This document shows positions 24,639 to 36,700 of a DNA stretch of 64,000 nt, in pieces; the stretch's first letter is position 1; every line of letters begins with the position of its first letter. The notes beneath the pieces were generated by a model. The model was not told the DNA's origin. It saw only the letters and a list, made by a program, of their open reading frames with translations, and did no database searches. The DNA comes from Indibacter alkaliphilus LW1. GTDB lineage: Bacteria > Bacteroidota > Bacteroidia > Cytophagales > Cyclobacteriaceae. The DNA is taken from assembly GCF_000295935.2 (NCBI RefSeq), contig NZ_ALWO02000031.1:120300-184299 (forward strand). The letters are read 5' to 3'. A program made the translations under genes and the position numbers.

Positions 24639-27272
24639 TTAGCCTAACTTAGTCAGTGCTTCCTCCAGCGTTTTGATTTTTGCTTCTGCATCAGCCTGTT
24701 TTTTCTTTTCGTTTTCTACAACTGCTGCCGGTGCTCCTGACACAAAACGCTCATTGCTAAGTTTTTTCATTACTGAAGCCAAAAATCCTTTGGTGTACTC
24801 AAGCTCGTTGCTGAGGCTTTCCTTTTCCTTTTCTACATCAATCTCCTCTGTCAAAGGCACAAAGCATTCGTCGGCCTTTACCAAGAAGCTTACAGCATTT
24901 TCGACTTTTTCGGCAAAGTTGATTTCAGACAGGTTCCCCAGCTTTTTTAGGACCGCCTGATAGCTGATATACAGCTCAGGTTGTTGGGTATTGATGGATA
25001 AAGACAGTGTCTCTTTCGGGGACATACCTTTAGAACTCCTCAGGTTTCTGACCTGTGAGACCAACTCAAACACCTGTGCGGCTTCGGCAATTGGCTTGGT
25101 GTCGTAAGATTTTTTCTCTGGCCAATTCTGTACAATTAATGCATGTCCAGGCCCTCTATCATTAAGCGTTTGCCAGATTTCTTCTGTAAGGAATGGCATA
25201 AATGGATGAAGGATCCTTAATATATCTTCTAGAAATTCTATGGTTTTTTCATAGGTTTCCTCGTCTATAGGCTGCTGATAAGCAGGCTTGATCATTTCCA
25301 AATACCAAGAGCAGAAATCATCCCAGACCAATTTGTAAGTGGTCATCAATGCATCAGAAATCCTGAATTTATCGAAGTGATCTTCGATTTCAGCCAATGC
25401 TTCCTGAAAACGGTTTTCAAACCAGTGAATACTTGCTTTATTTTCTGAACCTGAAATTTTGCTATCTACTTCCCAGCCTTTGATCAGTCTGAAAGCATTC
25501 CATATTTTGTTGGCGAAATTTCTTCCCTGCTCTACCAGTTTTTCATCAAACGGCAAATCATTTCCGGCAGGAGAGGAAAACAACATTCCTGTTCTTACTC
25601 CATCTGCCCCGTATTGCTTGATCAGCTCAAGAGGATCAGGAGAGTTTCCAAGTGATTTGGACATTTTCCTGCCCTGCTTATCTCTTACTATTCCTGTCAG
25701 GTAGACATTTTTGAACGGCTTTTCTCCCATGTATTCATACCCGGCAATGATCATTCTTGCCACCCAGAAAAAGAGAATTTCAGGAGCGGTTACCAGATCA
25801 TTGGTAGGGTAATAGTACCTTAAATCTGCATTTGGAGCATCACCTTCAAAAACTTTGCTGTCAAAAACAGAGATAGGCCATAGCCATGAAGAAAACCAGG
25901 TATCCAGTACATCTTCATCTTGCTTCAGATCTTCGATAGTAAATTGATCTCCGAATTTTTCATTTGCCAATTTCAAAGCCTCTGCTTGTGTGGCCGCGAC
26001 CACAAATTCTCCATTAGGGAGGTGGTAGGCCGGAATTCTATGGCCCCACCACAGCTGTCTGGAAATACACCAATCACGCACGTTTTCCATCCATGCGCGG
26101 TACATGTTCTTGAATTTTGGTGGGTATAGTTGAATGATATCTTCCATTACCGCCTTCAAAGCCGGTTTGGTGATATCTTCCATTTTCAAGAACCACTGGA
26201 GAGAAAGTTTTGGCTCCACTACCGCATCCGTTCTTTCTGAATGGCCCACGTTGGATTTATAGTCTTCTACCTTGTCCAGTTGACCTGCTTCATCAAGAAG
26301 TTTAGCGATTTTTTTTCTGGCTACAAACCTGTCTTCGCCTATGAGGATTTGGGCTTTTTCATTCAAAGAACCATCATCATTGAGTATATCAATGACTTCA
26401 AGCTTGTGTTTGACACCAAGTTCGTAGTCATTTAGGTCATGGGCAGGGGTGACTTTGAGGCAACCTGTTCCGAATTCCATATCTACATATTCATCTTCAA
26501 TGATAGGAATGGCTCTTCCTATCAAAGGGATAATGGCCTTTTTTCCTTTCAGATGGGAGAATCTATCATCGTTGGGATTGATACAGATCGCTACATCCGC
26601 CATGATGGTTTCAGGCCTTGTCGTGGCTATTGTCAAGGTTTCATTTTCAGAACCCTCTATTTTATAATGGATATAATACAGTTTGGACTGTACTTCTTTC
26701 ATGATCACTTCATCATCTGAAAGGGCTGTTTTTCCCTGCGGATCCCAGTTGACCATTCTTATGCCCCTGTAGATTTTGCCTTTTTTGTGCAGGTCTACAA
26801 AAACAGAAATTACTGCCCGGCTGAGGTCCTCATCCATCGTAAACTTGGTTCTGTCCCAGTCACAGGAAGCACCTAATTTTTGAAGTTGCTCGAGGATGAT
26901 TCCTCCATACTTATTCTTCCAATCCCAGGCATGCTCTAGAAATTCATCCCTGCTGAGGGATTTTTTGTCTATGCCCTTTTCTTTGAGCATGGCCACAACT
27001 TTAGCTTCAGTCGCAATGGAGGCATGGTCAGTTCCTGGTACCCAGCAGGCATTTTTCCCTTCCATTCTCGCTTTTCGGATCAGTACATCCTGAATGGTGT
27101 TGTTGAGCATGTGGCCCATGTGAAGTACACCAGTTACATTAGGAGGAGGGATTACAATGGTGTAAGGTTCTTTTTCTGGGTCTACTTTGGAAGAAAAAAA
27201 ACTGTTTTCCATCCAGTATTTATACCATTTTAATTCTACTGACTCCGGGTTATATTTTGTAGCTAAAGACAT
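24639..27272 (-). CDS. valS: Valine--tRNA ligase
   Basis: A full-length 877-residue class I synthetase that charges tRNA-Val. The HIGH motif is HMGH in [16 protein letters not shown] near residue 50, followed by the CP1 editing domain ([13 protein letters not shown] and [12 protein letters not shown]), the KMSKS motif in [14 protein letters not shown] near residue 535, an anticodon-binding helical domain and the C-terminal coiled coil typical of ValRS (last 70 residues, rich in Glu and Lys). Single gene, divergent from fahA across 236 bp. Confidence 0.97.
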   Translation of the reverse strand: MSLATKYNPESVELKWYKYWMENSFFSSKVDPEKEPYTIVIPPPNVTGVLHMGHMLNNTIQDVLIRKARMEGKNACWVPGTDHASIATEAKVVAMLKEKGIDKKSLSRDEFLEHAWDWKNKYGGIILEQLQKLGASCDWDRTKFTMDEDLSRAVISVFVDLHKKGKIYRGIRMVNWDPQGKTALSDDEVIMKEVQSKLYYIHYKIEGSENETLTIATTRPETIMADVAICINPNDDRFSHLKGKKAIIPLIGRAIPIIEDEYVDMEFGTGCLKVTPAHDLNDYELGVKHKLEVIDILNDDGSLNEKAQILIGEDRFVARKKIAKLLDEAGQLDKVEDYKSNVGHSERTDAVVEPKLSLQWFLKMEDITKPALKAVMEDIIQLYPPKFKNMYRAWMENVRDWCISRQLWWGHRIPAYHLPNGEFVVAATQAEALKLANEKFGDQFTIEDLKQDEDVLDTWFSSWLWPISVFDSKVFEGDAPNADLRYYYPTNDLVTAPEILFFWVARMIIAGYEYMGEKPFKNVYLTGIVRDKQGRKMSKSLGNSPDPLELIKQYGADGVRTGMLFSSPAGNDLPFDEKLVEQGRNFANKIWNAFRLIKGWEVDSKISGSENKASIHWFENRFQEALAEIEDHFDKFRISDALMTTYKLVWDDFCSWYLEMIKPAYQQPIDEETYEKTIEFLEDILRILHPFMPFLTEEIWQTLNDRGPGHALIVQNWPEKKSYDTKPIAEAAQVFELVSQVRNLRSSKGMSPKETLSLSINTQQPELYISYQAVLKKLGNLSEINFAEKVENAVSFLVKADECFVPLTEEIDVEKEKESLSNELEYTKGFLASVMKKLSNERFVSGAPAAVVENEKKKQADAEAKIKTLEEALTKLG

Positions 27273-27477
27273 GTTTTAAAAAAGGCTGATTTAAACTTCG
27301 ATTGGCAAAATTAAGATAAAATAAGTTCCAGACTACCCAATTTGAATCAAATTAGGATTTTGTTCAGTGAATTGGTTTAAGCTTTATAGATAAAGAAATT
27401 TACTGTGAATTAAATGGCTAAGTGAAGTTTATTCTCTTGCTGTGACTTTTTATTTTTTATCTTCTACCTTATTCTTC

Positions 27478-27485
27478 TAACTTTG
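27478..27485 (+). promoter_or_regulatory. Candidate -7 box TAACTTTG before fahA
   Basis: TAACTTTG matches the Bacteroidota TAnnTTTG consensus and lies 23 bp before the fahA ATG. A convincing -33 TTTG is not visible at the right spacing. Confidence 0.4.
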
Positions 27486-27508
27486 GATCTCGAACCAAAT
27501 TTTTACAC

Positions 27509-28780
27509 ATGACAAAGCCTGAAATTTCCCCACTCAATTCTTGGGTGCAGGTTCCAAAGGATTCTGATTTTACAATTTACAACCTCCCTTTTGGTGTATT
27601 CCAAAACAAAAGGCTATCACCAAGAACAGGTGTTGCTATCGGAGATAAAATAGTAGACTTAGCTGTATTACATGATGAAGGCTTTTTCTCTGACCTAACA
27701 CAGTTGCCCAATGATATTTTTCTTAGAGATTCGCTCAATGAGTTTATATCTCTGGGAAAGCCAGTGACCAGGAGGGTAAGAGAGATCGTACAAGAGCTCT
27801 TGAAGGAAGATAATGAAATGCTGAGAGATCATCAGATCCGTGGAAAAGCAATGGTCAATAGAAAGGAAGCTGAGATGTTGATGCCTGTAAAGGTGGGTGA
27901 TTATACCGATTTTTATAGCAGTATGGAGCATGCTACCAATGTAGGTACTATGTTCAGAGATCCTGACAATGCTTTGTTACCCAACTGGAAGCACATTCCG
28001 GTAGGTTATCACGGTAGGGCCTCCTCTATCATTCCTTCGGGTGTTCCGATTCACAGACCAAAAGGGCAATATAAAGATCCTAATATGGAAAAACCTGAAT
28101 TTGGGCCAAGCAGAAGATTGGATTTTGAATTGGAGCTAGCTTTTATCACCGGACGCCAAACCAAAATGGGAGATAGTATTTCTACAGATGAAGCGGAAGA
28201 TTTTATTTTTGGTTTTGTTCTTTTCAATGACTGGTCTGCCAGAGATATTCAAGCATGGGAATATGTGCCTTTAGGCCCCTTTTTGGGGAAAAATTTTGCA
28301 AGCAGTATTTCGCCATGGATAGTGACGCTTGAGGCTCTGGAGCACTTTAGATTACAAGGTCCATCTCAGGATCCGGAAGTGCTTCCCTATTTAAAATGTG
28401 AAAAGGCTCATGCCTTCGATATTAATTTGGAAGTTTATATCCAGCCAGGAAGTAAAAGCAGCACCAAAGTCTGTTCTTCCAATTTTAAATACATGTATTG
28501 GAATATCGCCCAGCAATTGGCACATCATACCGTAAATGGATGTAATATCAATGTGGGGGATATGTATGCCTCCGGTACCATTTCAGGTCCGACAGAGGAC
28601 AGCTATGGTTCTATGTTGGAATTGGCCTGGAAGGGGACCAAACCGATTAAACTAGAAGACGGATCAGAGCGAAAATTTATTGAGGATGGAGATACTGTTG
28701 TTATGAGAGGCTTTTGTAAAAAAGATGGTATTAGGGTTGGTTTTGGTGAAGTGTCTACCAAAGTACTTCCTTCAAAATAA
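27509..28780 (+). CDS. fahA: Fumarylacetoacetase
   Basis: A 423-residue FAH that cleaves fumarylacetoacetate to fumarate and acetoacetate, the last step of tyrosine/homogentisate breakdown. The N-terminal SH3-like domain (about 1-115) and the catalytic domain are both present. Landmarks include the active-site segment VGYHGRASS (about 160-168), DFELELAF for metal binding, and LFNDWSARDIQAWEYVPLGPF near residue 240. The length fits the family. No homogentisate dioxygenase gene is in the window. A strong bidirectional terminator follows at 28803. Confidence 0.96.
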   Translation: MTKPEISPLNSWVQVPKDSDFTIYNLPFGVFQNKRLSPRTGVAIGDKIVDLAVLHDEGFFSDLTQLPNDIFLRDSLNEFISLGKPVTRRVREIVQELLKEDNEMLRDHQIRGKAMVNRKEAEMLMPVKVGDYTDFYSSMEHATNVGTMFRDPDNALLPNWKHIPVGYHGRASSIIPSGVPIHRPKGQYKDPNMEKPEFGPSRRLDFELELAFITGRQTKMGDSISTDEAEDFIFGFVLFNDWSARDIQAWEYVPLGPFLGKNFASSISPWIVTLEALEHFRLQGPSQDPEVLPYLKCEKAHAFDINLEVYIQPGSKSSTKVCSSNFKYMYWNIAQQLAHHTVNGCNINVGDMYASGTISGPTEDSYGSMLELAWKGTKPIKLEDGSERKFIEDGDTVVMRGFCKKDGIRVGFGEVSTKVLPSK

Positions 28781-28802
28781 TTCAATTTAAATTGCTAAAA
28801 AA

Positions 28803-28835
28803 AAAGCCTGTCGATTCAAAATCGACAGGCTTTTT
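28803..28835. terminator. Bidirectional terminator between fahA and the lipoprotein gene
   Basis: Perfect stem AAAGCCTGTCGATT / AATCGACAGGCTTT (about 28803-28834), with A-run on the left and T-run on the right, so it can serve both converging genes. Confidence 0.9.
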
Positions 28836-28839
28836 CAAT

Positions 28840-29484
28840 TTATCTGATGATGTTAAGTTCTCTCATTTCAGCCTTCAGGGCATCCACATATTCTGCCGCA
28901 AAGGTCTGCATATCAGCTGGATTTACGGTTCTTGACTGGGCACTCCAAATCAGTTTCATGGATTCTGCATCATATAAGTTGGTTTCCATAAAGTATTTTT
29001 TGTCAGTAGTATAATACCCTTGGTTCCAACCGGCTCCCTGCCAATGATCCCAATATCCGAAAAAGTTTCCGTAGTATCCGAACCTTCCCATAGGAGCGAA
29101 TCCGGGACCAACCCGTCCGCCAGGAACAAATCTTTCTTCCTCCTCTACATTGATGAGTGTAATGGTCAGAATGGATTCAACATTTACTTCTTCAAGGATT
29201 TCCAAGACTTGATCCTGGTTAGGTTCAGTGCTTGAAAAAAAATCAGGAGAAAAAACATCAATACTTCTAATTGCTGTAACATCTCTATTTTGAAGTCGCG
29301 ACATAAATTCACCTTCTATGGACTGTCTCAAAGATAGATCTTCCGAAAATGCTGCCAGCAATACGCTATTGTAAGGCTGCCTGCTTTCTTCCTCATTTTT
29401 CCAACTGGCCGTAATCTGAGTTGTAGACCCACATCCCATCAAAAACAGTAAAAATAAGGACAATAATAAAGTAATTGGTTTCAT
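28840..29484 (-). CDS. DUF4136-like lipoprotein
   Basis: A 214-residue exported lipoprotein with lipobox FLMGCGS. The early TTQITASWKNEE segment, the VNVESILTITLINVEEEE strand and the closing LKAEMRELNIIR are DUF4136-like, with a glycine- and aromatic-rich loop in the middle (about residues 120-150: FGYYGNFFGYWDHWQGAG) that is typical of a subgroup with this insertion. Function unknown. I use the ATG at 29484; the outer in-frame start would add nine residues before the signal. Confidence 0.75.
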   Translation of the reverse strand: MKPITLLLSLFLLFLMGCGSTTQITASWKNEEESRQPYNSVLLAAFSEDLSLRQSIEGEFMSRLQNRDVTAIRSIDVFSPDFFSSTEPNQDQVLEILEEVNVESILTITLINVEEEERFVPGGRVGPGFAPMGRFGYYGNFFGYWDHWQGAGWNQGYYTTDKKYFMETNLYDAESMKLIWSAQSRTVNPADMQTFAAEYVDALKAEMRELNIIR

Positions 29485-29657
29485 ATAATTTGGGATTAAA
29501 ATTAAACACATACAGGAATCTGATATTCCTTTTTACTTTAAAAAAAACAACAACCATTCCATTTTGTTAAATTATCCGTCTTTTTGGAACTTGGCAAAAA
29601 GCACAGAATTATTCAAAAAGGAATACAGTTCTGTTTTTCCCCACTCGATTAAAAGAC

Positions 29658-29665
29658 TATTTTTG
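29658..29665 (+). promoter_or_regulatory. Candidate -7 box TATTTTTG before pgi
   Basis: TATTTTTG fits the Bacteroidota TAnnTTTG consensus, 26 bp before the pgi ATG. The upstream -33 element is not clear. Confidence 0.35.
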
Positions 29666-29691
29666 CATCGAATCCTATTAAACAAAAAACG

Positions 29692-31338
29692 ATGAAAAAT
29701 ATAAATCCCAGTAAAACTGTAGCTTGGTCCAAGCTTGCAGAGTTGAAAGAAAAGACCGGAAAAAGGCATATCAAATCATTTTTTGATGAAAAGGATCGTT
29801 TCAGTCAATTTTCTATCCGTTTTGAAGACCTTCTTGTGGATTTTTCTAAAAACAGACTTGACAAGGAAACCTTAAAGATACTTTTAGGATTAGCGAACGA
29901 AACCGAGACAAAAGAGGCCATTGAGTCCATGTTTACAGGAAAGGTCATCAATGGAACGGAAGGCAGGTCTGTATTGCATACAGCATTGAGAAATCGCTCA
30001 GGCGATCCTGTTTATGTGAATGGAGAAGATGTGATGCCTGAGATCAACAAAGTCCTTTCGCAGATGAAAACCTTTGCTGACAAAATATCCAATGGAACTT
30101 GGTTGGGTTATACTGGAAAGCCAATCACCTCATTGGTGAATATCGGTATTGGAGGATCTGATTTGGGACCTGTGATGGTTACTGAGGCATTGAAACCATA
30201 TCAGAACCCAAATTTGGATATTCATTTTGTGTCCAATGTGGATGGAACACATATTGCTGAAGTTCTCAAAAATGTCAATCCCGAAACAACACTGTTTTTT
30301 ATAGCTTCCAAAACTTTTACCACTCAGGAAACCATGACCAATGCACATACAGCAAGAAGTTGGTTTTTGGATTATGCAAAAGAAGAAAAAGCCGTTGCTA
30401 GACATTTTGTGGCCTTATCTACTAATGAAAAAGGAGTTACTGAGTTTGGAATAGATCCCCAAAATATGTTCGCTTTTTGGGATTGGGTAGGAGGAAGATA
30501 TTCATTATGGTCTGCTATTGGTTTGCCAATCGCCTGCGCCATAGGTTTTGATAATTTTGAAAAACTTCTTGAAGGAGCCCATTCCATGGATAGGCATTTT
30601 AGGGAGGAGGATTTTTCCAGAAATATCCCTGTAATCTTGGCCTTGATTGGTATTTGGAATACCAATTTTCTTGGAGCGGGTTCTGAGGCAATTTTACCTT
30701 ATGACCAATACCTTCATAGGTTTGCAGCATATTTTCAGCAAGGAAATATGGAATCCAATGGCAAATACATTGATCGGAGTGGGCAAAAAGTGGAATATAC
30801 TACAGGGCCTATTATCTGGGGAGAGCCGGGTACTAATGGACAACATGCATTCTACCAGTTGATTCACCAAGGGACACATTTGATTCCCTGTGACTTTATT
30901 GCACCGGCCATTTCACATAACCCAATTGGGGATCACCATGTGAAGTTACTCTCCAACTTTTTTGCTCAGACAGAAGCATTAATGAATGGGAAAAATCTGG
31001 ATGAAGTTACTGCGGAAATGATAAAAGCAGGAAAATCCAAGGCAGATATAGAAAAGATAGCTGCCCATAGGGTTTTTGAAGGAAACAGGCCTACCAATTC
31101 TATTTTGGTCAAAAAGATCACTCCATATACTTTGGGACAATTAATCGCAATGTATGAGCACAAGATTTTTGTTCAAGGTGTGATTTGGAATATATATAGC
31201 TTTGACCAATGGGGGGTGGAGTTAGGGAAGGTTTTGGCCAATGCAATACTACCGGAACTACAAGACGATGTATTTGTGTCCTCGCATGATAGCTCAACAA
31301 ATGGGCTGATCAACTCCTTTAAGGAAATGAGAAAGTAA
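29692..31338 (+). CDS. pgi: Glucose-6-phosphate isomerase
   Basis: A full-length 548-residue PGI converting glucose-6-phosphate and fructose-6-phosphate in the cytoplasm. Signature regions are visible: [18 protein letters not shown] (phosphate binding, about 150), [52 protein letters not shown] with the active-site Glu, and the final Lys region in [11 protein letters not shown] (about 510). Strong start ATG and a terminator immediately downstream. Single gene. Confidence 0.97.
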   Translation: MKNINPSKTVAWSKLAELKEKTGKRHIKSFFDEKDRFSQFSIRFEDLLVDFSKNRLDKETLKILLGLANETETKEAIESMFTGKVINGTEGRSVLHTALRNRSGDPVYVNGEDVMPEINKVLSQMKTFADKISNGTWLGYTGKPITSLVNIGIGGSDLGPVMVTEALKPYQNPNLDIHFVSNVDGTHIAEVLKNVNPETTLFFIASKTFTTQETMTNAHTARSWFLDYAKEEKAVARHFVALSTNEKGVTEFGIDPQNMFAFWDWVGGRYSLWSAIGLPIACAIGFDNFEKLLEGAHSMDRHFREEDFSRNIPVILALIGIWNTNFLGAGSEAILPYDQYLHRFAAYFQQGNMESNGKYIDRSGQKVEYTTGPIIWGEPGTNGQHAFYQLIHQGTHLIPCDFIAPAISHNPIGDHHVKLLSNFFAQTEALMNGKNLDEVTAEMIKAGKSKADIEKIAAHRVFEGNRPTNSILVKKITPYTLGQLIAMYEHKIFVQGVIWNIYSFDQWGVELGKVLANAILPELQDDVFVSSHDSSTNGLINSFKEMRK

Positions 31339-31363
31339 AAAATCTATACATTTTGAAATTTAA

Positions 31364-31400
31364 AAACCTGCCATATCTTCATTTCATGGCAGGTTTTTTT
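31364..31400. terminator. Bidirectional terminator between pgi and the M48 protease gene
   Basis: Stem AAACCTGCCAT / ATGGCAGGTTT (31365-31375 and 31385-31395) followed by T-rich DNA; the A-rich left side suits the converging protease gene. Confidence 0.88.
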
Positions 31401-31407
31401 AAGTCAA

Positions 31408-32640
31408 TTAACGCTCAAGTTTTTCAAGTCTTTCCAATAATGGGGGATGCGAATAATTCACAAACACATACCAAGGGTGGGGATTGATATTGCTTAGGCT
31501 ATTCACTGAAAGCGTCTTAAGAGCTTCAGCTAAGGGAACTCCGGAAAAAGACTCCTTTGCAAAATCATCAGCTTCGAATTCATTTTTTCTACTGATAAGG
31601 TTCATTCCTATTCCCAAAATCATGGAAATAGGAGAAAACAACATAGTAAAACCAATAATATTTAAGTGTACTGCCAATTGATCACCGCCCAAAGCCAAGC
31701 TCATATTTTCGCTAAATATAAACTGAGCCAAAATGAAAAGCATGATTCCTATGTGAAGCACTGAAGTCAACATTCCAAAAATAATGTGTTTCTTTTTGTA
31801 ATGTCCAACTTCGTGAGCCAATACTGCTACAAGTTCTTCAGGAGTATGCTGCTCGATGAGTGTGTCATAAAGGACTACTTTTTTTCGCCTTCCAAAACCT
31901 GAGAAAAAAGCATTTGCTTTGGAGGAGCGTTTGCTGCCATCAATGACAAAAATATTATCAATAGGAAAATTTACTGATTTGGCATATTGGACAATTTTGG
32001 CTTTAAGTTCACCATCTTCCAAAGGAGTGAGTTTATTGAATAGTGGGAGTATCCAAGCTGTATAAAATAAATTCACCGAAATCATGAAAAAAGCGGAAAT
32101 CAACCAAAATTGCCACCAGAAACCCTTTCCTATCTGATGGATAAGCCAAAGCAGGATTCCCAATAAACCACCACCTATGATGATAGATAGAATATACCCT
32201 TTTACTTTATCAGAAAAGTAAGTCTTGACATTAGTTTTATTGAATCCAAAATGCTCTTCTATGACAAAGGTATGGTAGTAGTCAAAAGGAATGGAAATCA
32301 GATCCGAACCTATGAAGATAACTCCAAAATAGGCCAAAGACAGAAGTATAGGGTTTTCAATAAGATCTCTGAGCCACAAATCCACCCAGCCAAAGAAGCC
32401 AAAATAGATAAAAGCAAAGGTCAGGAGGAAGGTGATAGTGCCTGTAAGTATGCCGAATTTGAAATTACTTAGCTGGTACTTTTTGGACTCTGAAAGTTTT
32501 TCCTTGCTTATATATTGCTCAAGTGTGGTAGGAATATTTGGGATAGGCCTTTTGTTATTCAAATAGCTTAAGCCTTTTTCGAATATAAAACCAAAAGTTA
32601 ATACGCCTAATAAAAGGTATTTAATCCACTCAGCATCCAT
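31408..32640 (-). CDS. M48 family CAAX prenyl protease-like (Ste24) metallopeptidase
   Basis: A 410-residue integral membrane protease of the Ste24/CAAX type-I group. Several membrane helices precede and follow the zinc site HEVGH in AVLAHEVGHYKKKHI (near residue 280), and the third zinc ligand is supplied by EFEADDFA near residue 350. The N-terminus has the expected long hydrophobic domain. Bacterial relatives act in membrane-protein quality control. It converges on pgi and is followed upstream by the PorP-like gene, 9 bp from its end. Confidence 0.88.
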   Translation of the reverse strand: MDAEWIKYLLLGVLTFGFIFEKGLSYLNNKRPIPNIPTTLEQYISKEKLSESKKYQLSNFKFGILTGTITFLLTFAFIYFGFFGWVDLWLRDLIENPILLSLAYFGVIFIGSDLISIPFDYYHTFVIEEHFGFNKTNVKTYFSDKVKGYILSIIIGGGLLGILLWLIHQIGKGFWWQFWLISAFFMISVNLFYTAWILPLFNKLTPLEDGELKAKIVQYAKSVNFPIDNIFVIDGSKRSSKANAFFSGFGRRKKVVLYDTLIEQHTPEELVAVLAHEVGHYKKKHIIFGMLTSVLHIGIMLFILAQFIFSENMSLALGGDQLAVHLNIIGFTMLFSPISMILGIGMNLISRKNEFEADDFAKESFSGVPLAEALKTLSVNSLSNINPHPWYVFVNYSHPPLLERLEKLER

Positions 32641-32649
32641 ACCTTTAGT

Positions 32650-33696
32650 TTAGAATTTTGGGCAAGGGAGAATTGTATCTCTGCTTCTTAACTTGCTTTT
32701 GTTTTTGTCGGCCAATAGGAAGGAAACGCTGATTTCGTGTGCGCCCCCTGATTGCATTCCCAATTGGGAAACTGTGTAGTCAAAGCTGTAGCCTACATTC
32801 ATCCCTGAAGGTAAATTTACCCCCACCATTACGACCAAAGCATCTCTATTCAATTGGTTTTCAATCGGCCTGTAAGGAAGTCCTCTATACCAAAGTCCTA
32901 TCATCAAAGGCTCAGAATATAAGTAAGCTCCAAGGTCCAATTGCTCGAATGGTCCTTGTCTTTTGTAATTAAGCGTTGGAACGATATACCTTTGTCGGGT
33001 CATGTGTGTAAAATCCCTTCTATAGCCCCCACTAGCCAAGGCAATTCTGTATCCTGTATGTACGGAGTATTTTGCAGGAAGCCTACTAACCCCATCCAAG
33101 AAGGATTGGTTGGGCGTATTGACGTGATCTGCAGCTATTCCAAACCAGAAATTTTCTGTAAAAAAAAGTCCTCCAAATGAAAGAGATAACATATTGACCG
33201 GTTCACCAAAACCAGGAAGATCTGTGCTGGGGAGTGTAGGGCCAAAGGGGTTTGTTTCGTCAATTTGATTGGCAAAAATCAGATTTTCAAAAAAACCGAT
33301 ATCTCTTCTGATATAACTCGCTCTGAATCCGGGCCTGAAATAAGCCCTATCTGAGATTCTCAGCTCATATGAGTAAAATCCTGCTATGGTAGTTGACTGT
33401 AGCTTGGCCGCACCTTCTACATCATTCATAACCATTAATCCTACTCCGCTGTTATACTCATCTAAATAGGTATCTATATAAGCTGAAAACGTAGTAAACT
33501 GAGCGTCAAGGCCTGGCCATTGATTTCTATAATTGAAGCCAACTCTTGGGACAAGTTCGGAACCAGTAAATGCTGGATTCAAATACAAAGGAGCAGCATA
33601 GTATTGACTGTACTGCGGATCTTGGGCCTGCAGGCTCCCAGCTGATAAAGTTATTATCAGCAGAAAAAAAAGACGATATAAATGAGACCTTTGCAA
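32650..33696 (-). CDS. PorP/SprF-family type IX secretion partner
   Basis: A 348-residue outer-membrane protein. The signal peptide ends at AGSLQAQ, and the N-terminal hallmark DPQYSQYYAAPLYLNPAFTG is that of PorP/SprF. These proteins pair with T9SS type B clients and help deliver or anchor them at the surface; in Flavobacterium, SprF is needed for the adhesin SprB. It is divergent from the 1860-residue T9SS client at 33779, which makes a functional pair likely. No ATG is available at the 5' end: the start is TTG at 33696, with a stop nine codons upstream. Confidence 0.88.
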   Translation of the reverse strand: MQRSHLYRLFFLLIITLSAGSLQAQDPQYSQYYAAPLYLNPAFTGSELVPRVGFNYRNQWPGLDAQFTTFSAYIDTYLDEYNSGVGLMVMNDVEGAAKLQSTTIAGFYSYELRISDRAYFRPGFRASYIRRDIGFFENLIFANQIDETNPFGPTLPSTDLPGFGEPVNMLSLSFGGLFFTENFWFGIAADHVNTPNQSFLDGVSRLPAKYSVHTGYRIALASGGYRRDFTHMTRQRYIVPTLNYKRQGPFEQLDLGAYLYSEPLMIGLWYRGLPYRPIENQLNRDALVVMVGVNLPSGMNVGYSFDYTVSQLGMQSGGAHEISVSFLLADKNKSKLRSRDTILPCPKF

Positions 33697-33778
33697 GTAA
33701 TTCTTCGTTAATTGGTTGATTCAATACATCAGCTAAACGCCAGAAGTCTGTCGTTGTTTTGCAAGCAGCGTGTAAATT

Positions 33779-36700
33779 ATGAAAAGCCTAAGTAATTCCA
33801 TAAAGTTAAATTTAATTTTTAACATAATCATTGCGTTTAGTTGCTGTTTGCCTATTCAAAAAAGTTTTTCGCAAGGATTTAATAATAACGAATGGATTTT
33901 TGGCTATTGTGGTTCAGGACAGGGAAATAGCTACATATCCTTTGGGAAAGGAGACGAACCGACGGTAAGAACGCTTCCTGGAACAATAGTGATTGGTGCT
34001 GAAAATAGCCCAGTTGACAATAATTCCGTAGTTGTCGATCCAATTACAGGTCAGGTATTATTCTATACAAATGGTGTAGTTGTCTACAATTATGATAATG
34101 TATCCATCCAAGGAGCTCCTAATGGTGTCAATGGTCAAAATGAGGCTAGGCAAAAGACAGCAATCGGTACTTTAAATTTTGAACCTGACGGGGATCGGCT
34201 TTTTTACCTTTTTTACATCACTCCGGGTGGTCAGTTGCAATATTCAGTAGTGGACATGAATGCCGCTGGTGGGGCATCAGGTAATCAGCCACCTTTAGGA
34301 GAGGTCATCACCCTAAATCAGAACATTAGTAATGCTTCTGGAGCTATTGCTGTAGTGAAAAGGGCAAATTCACCTTCGTATTTATTAAGTTTTGAAGGAG
34401 GAGAGCTGGTTTCAAGAAGGATTGAAGATACAGAAGGGCAGTTTACGCAGACAGGGACTACCGGCCTTGGGTTTACTCCTAAAGCAATCATTTTCAATGA
34501 ATCTTTGAGCCAGGTAATATTGATCCCCGAAAATGAAGGAGATGATATAGTCATTGTAGAATTTGATACACAATCAGGTACTTTTGGAACTCCCGAGCCT
34601 GTCACCAATTCAGGTGGGGCTGAGGCTATAGATGGAGCTGAGTTTTCTCCGGATGGTGAATATCTTTATTTCTCCAGAGGGGATGAATTGCTAAGAGTAC
34701 CAGCCAATGACCTTACCGCAGAACCTGAGGTCATTCCTTTGGAAAATGATATCTATAAAATTTATGATATTAAAGTAGGTCCCGATGGCAGACTGTATTA
34801 TATCTACGAGGAGGTAGAAGGAGGACCTCAATTGGTTGGTAGGGTAGATAATCCCAATGAAGAGGATATTCTTGAAATCGAACTGAATGAAGAACCTTTT
34901 AACGGTACTGATTTTTGTGGAAGGGTTTTTCCTCAATTTGCGCCAAATCAAGATGTGGATGCTGTGGTGGATTTTACATGGGAACCTGAGTTTCCCTGTG
35001 CAAACAACCCTATACAACTGACTAGTGAGATTACACCCGAAAATTTCAGGGCAGTAAGTTTCGAATGGTCTTTTAATCCACCCCTTACAGATGAAGATGG
35101 CGAGCCGGTAGATATTGATTTCAACCAAGAGCACTTGTTGATTCCTGAAGAAGCAGCGCAAGGTGAGTCTATACAAGTTACCTTGACAGTTACTTTTGCG
35201 GATGGAAGTACTCAGACTATTCCCAAGACCATTAATTTGCTCGAAAATGACCTTGAAGCCAATTTTTCTGCACAGGATACTACAGTTTGTGAAGGTGCCT
35301 GCGTTGATATAGGGTCTTTGCTTGAAGTAGAACAAGGAGGAGGCCAGGGTGGTGAAAACCCAAATATAGGTGGGCCCGGTGGAGGAAATTATGAGTATTT
35401 CTGGTCCAACAGAAGAACGGAAGGCTGGGTTACAGATACCGACAATTGTGTTGATCTTCCAGGGCTTTATTGGGTTTTGGTTCGAGAACCAGGTTCTTCT
35501 TGTTATGCCTATGCAGAAATCAGAGTTAAGATATGGGATCTCCCTGATCAGAGCAATAATATTTGGTATTTCGGCGATGGGGCTGGTCTTGACTTTAATA
35601 ATGAACCTGGTGTTCCAGATTCCTTACAACAAATTCCTCGCCCTGTAACTCATCCCAACAATATTCCTGCTGGTACCACTACAATTTCAGACGAAACAGG
35701 CGAAGTACTTTTTTATACTGACGGTGAGACTGTTTGGGATCTGAATGGAAATCCTATGGAAAATGGAGAGAACATTGGAGGGAGCAATCAAGCTTCGGAA
35801 AGTGTCATTGCGGTACCAATTCCTCAACAAGAGACTGTTTTCTATGTATTCACTACCCAAAGGTCTGCAGATGGTAGTAGCCGGGTGAAGTATTCAGTAG
35901 TTGACATCAAGGCAGGAGCAACTGAACCTAATGCAAATATCGATGGGATAGGAAATGTTGTATCCAAAGGCAATTTTCTATTTAGCCCAAGTACAGAGCA
36001 ATCTGCAGCTCTTGCATCAGGTGATACTACATGGGTGCTTTTCCATGAGTTGGGCAATAATACATTTAGAGCCTATCCTGTTTCCCAATTTGGTATTGGT
36101 AGCCCTGTTTTTTCTTCTGTAGGATCTACACATGGATTCAATACAGGGGTAGGGACTATGAAATTCAGCCCGGATGGAAGTCAGGTAGCCGTTACCATTC
36201 AGGATGGAGCTTGTAGCAGATTGGAAATTTTTGATTTTGATCAAAGTACCGGAAGGTTGACCGAATATGCATTATTGGATTTGGGTTGTAACAACGAAGA
36301 AGTATATGGTGTGGAATTTTCAAATGACGGTAGCCGGGTTTTTGTTTCTTACTTGGGAGGTGGTGGAAAGATTGAGGAATTCTTAATCGGTGTCCCTGAA
36401 AGTCAGAGAGATCCGGACGACCCAGATGCACCTGATCCCGATTTAACTTGTGCGCAATGTTTTAACAATGCCAATAGCCGTGCAGACAGAGAAAATTGTA
36501 TTCTCAACTCATCTATCAGAAACACAATAAGTACGGATGGTCCTTTTGGCGCTGTCCAGATAGGGCCAGATGGGCAGATCTATGTGGCCCGACCAGGCCA
36601 GAGTTCAGTCGGTCAGATTACTGCAGGCAGTAACTGTGACGCGAGCAATTACCGCGAAGATGGTGTCAACCTGGTAGGTGGGACGAGCTCTAATTTGGGT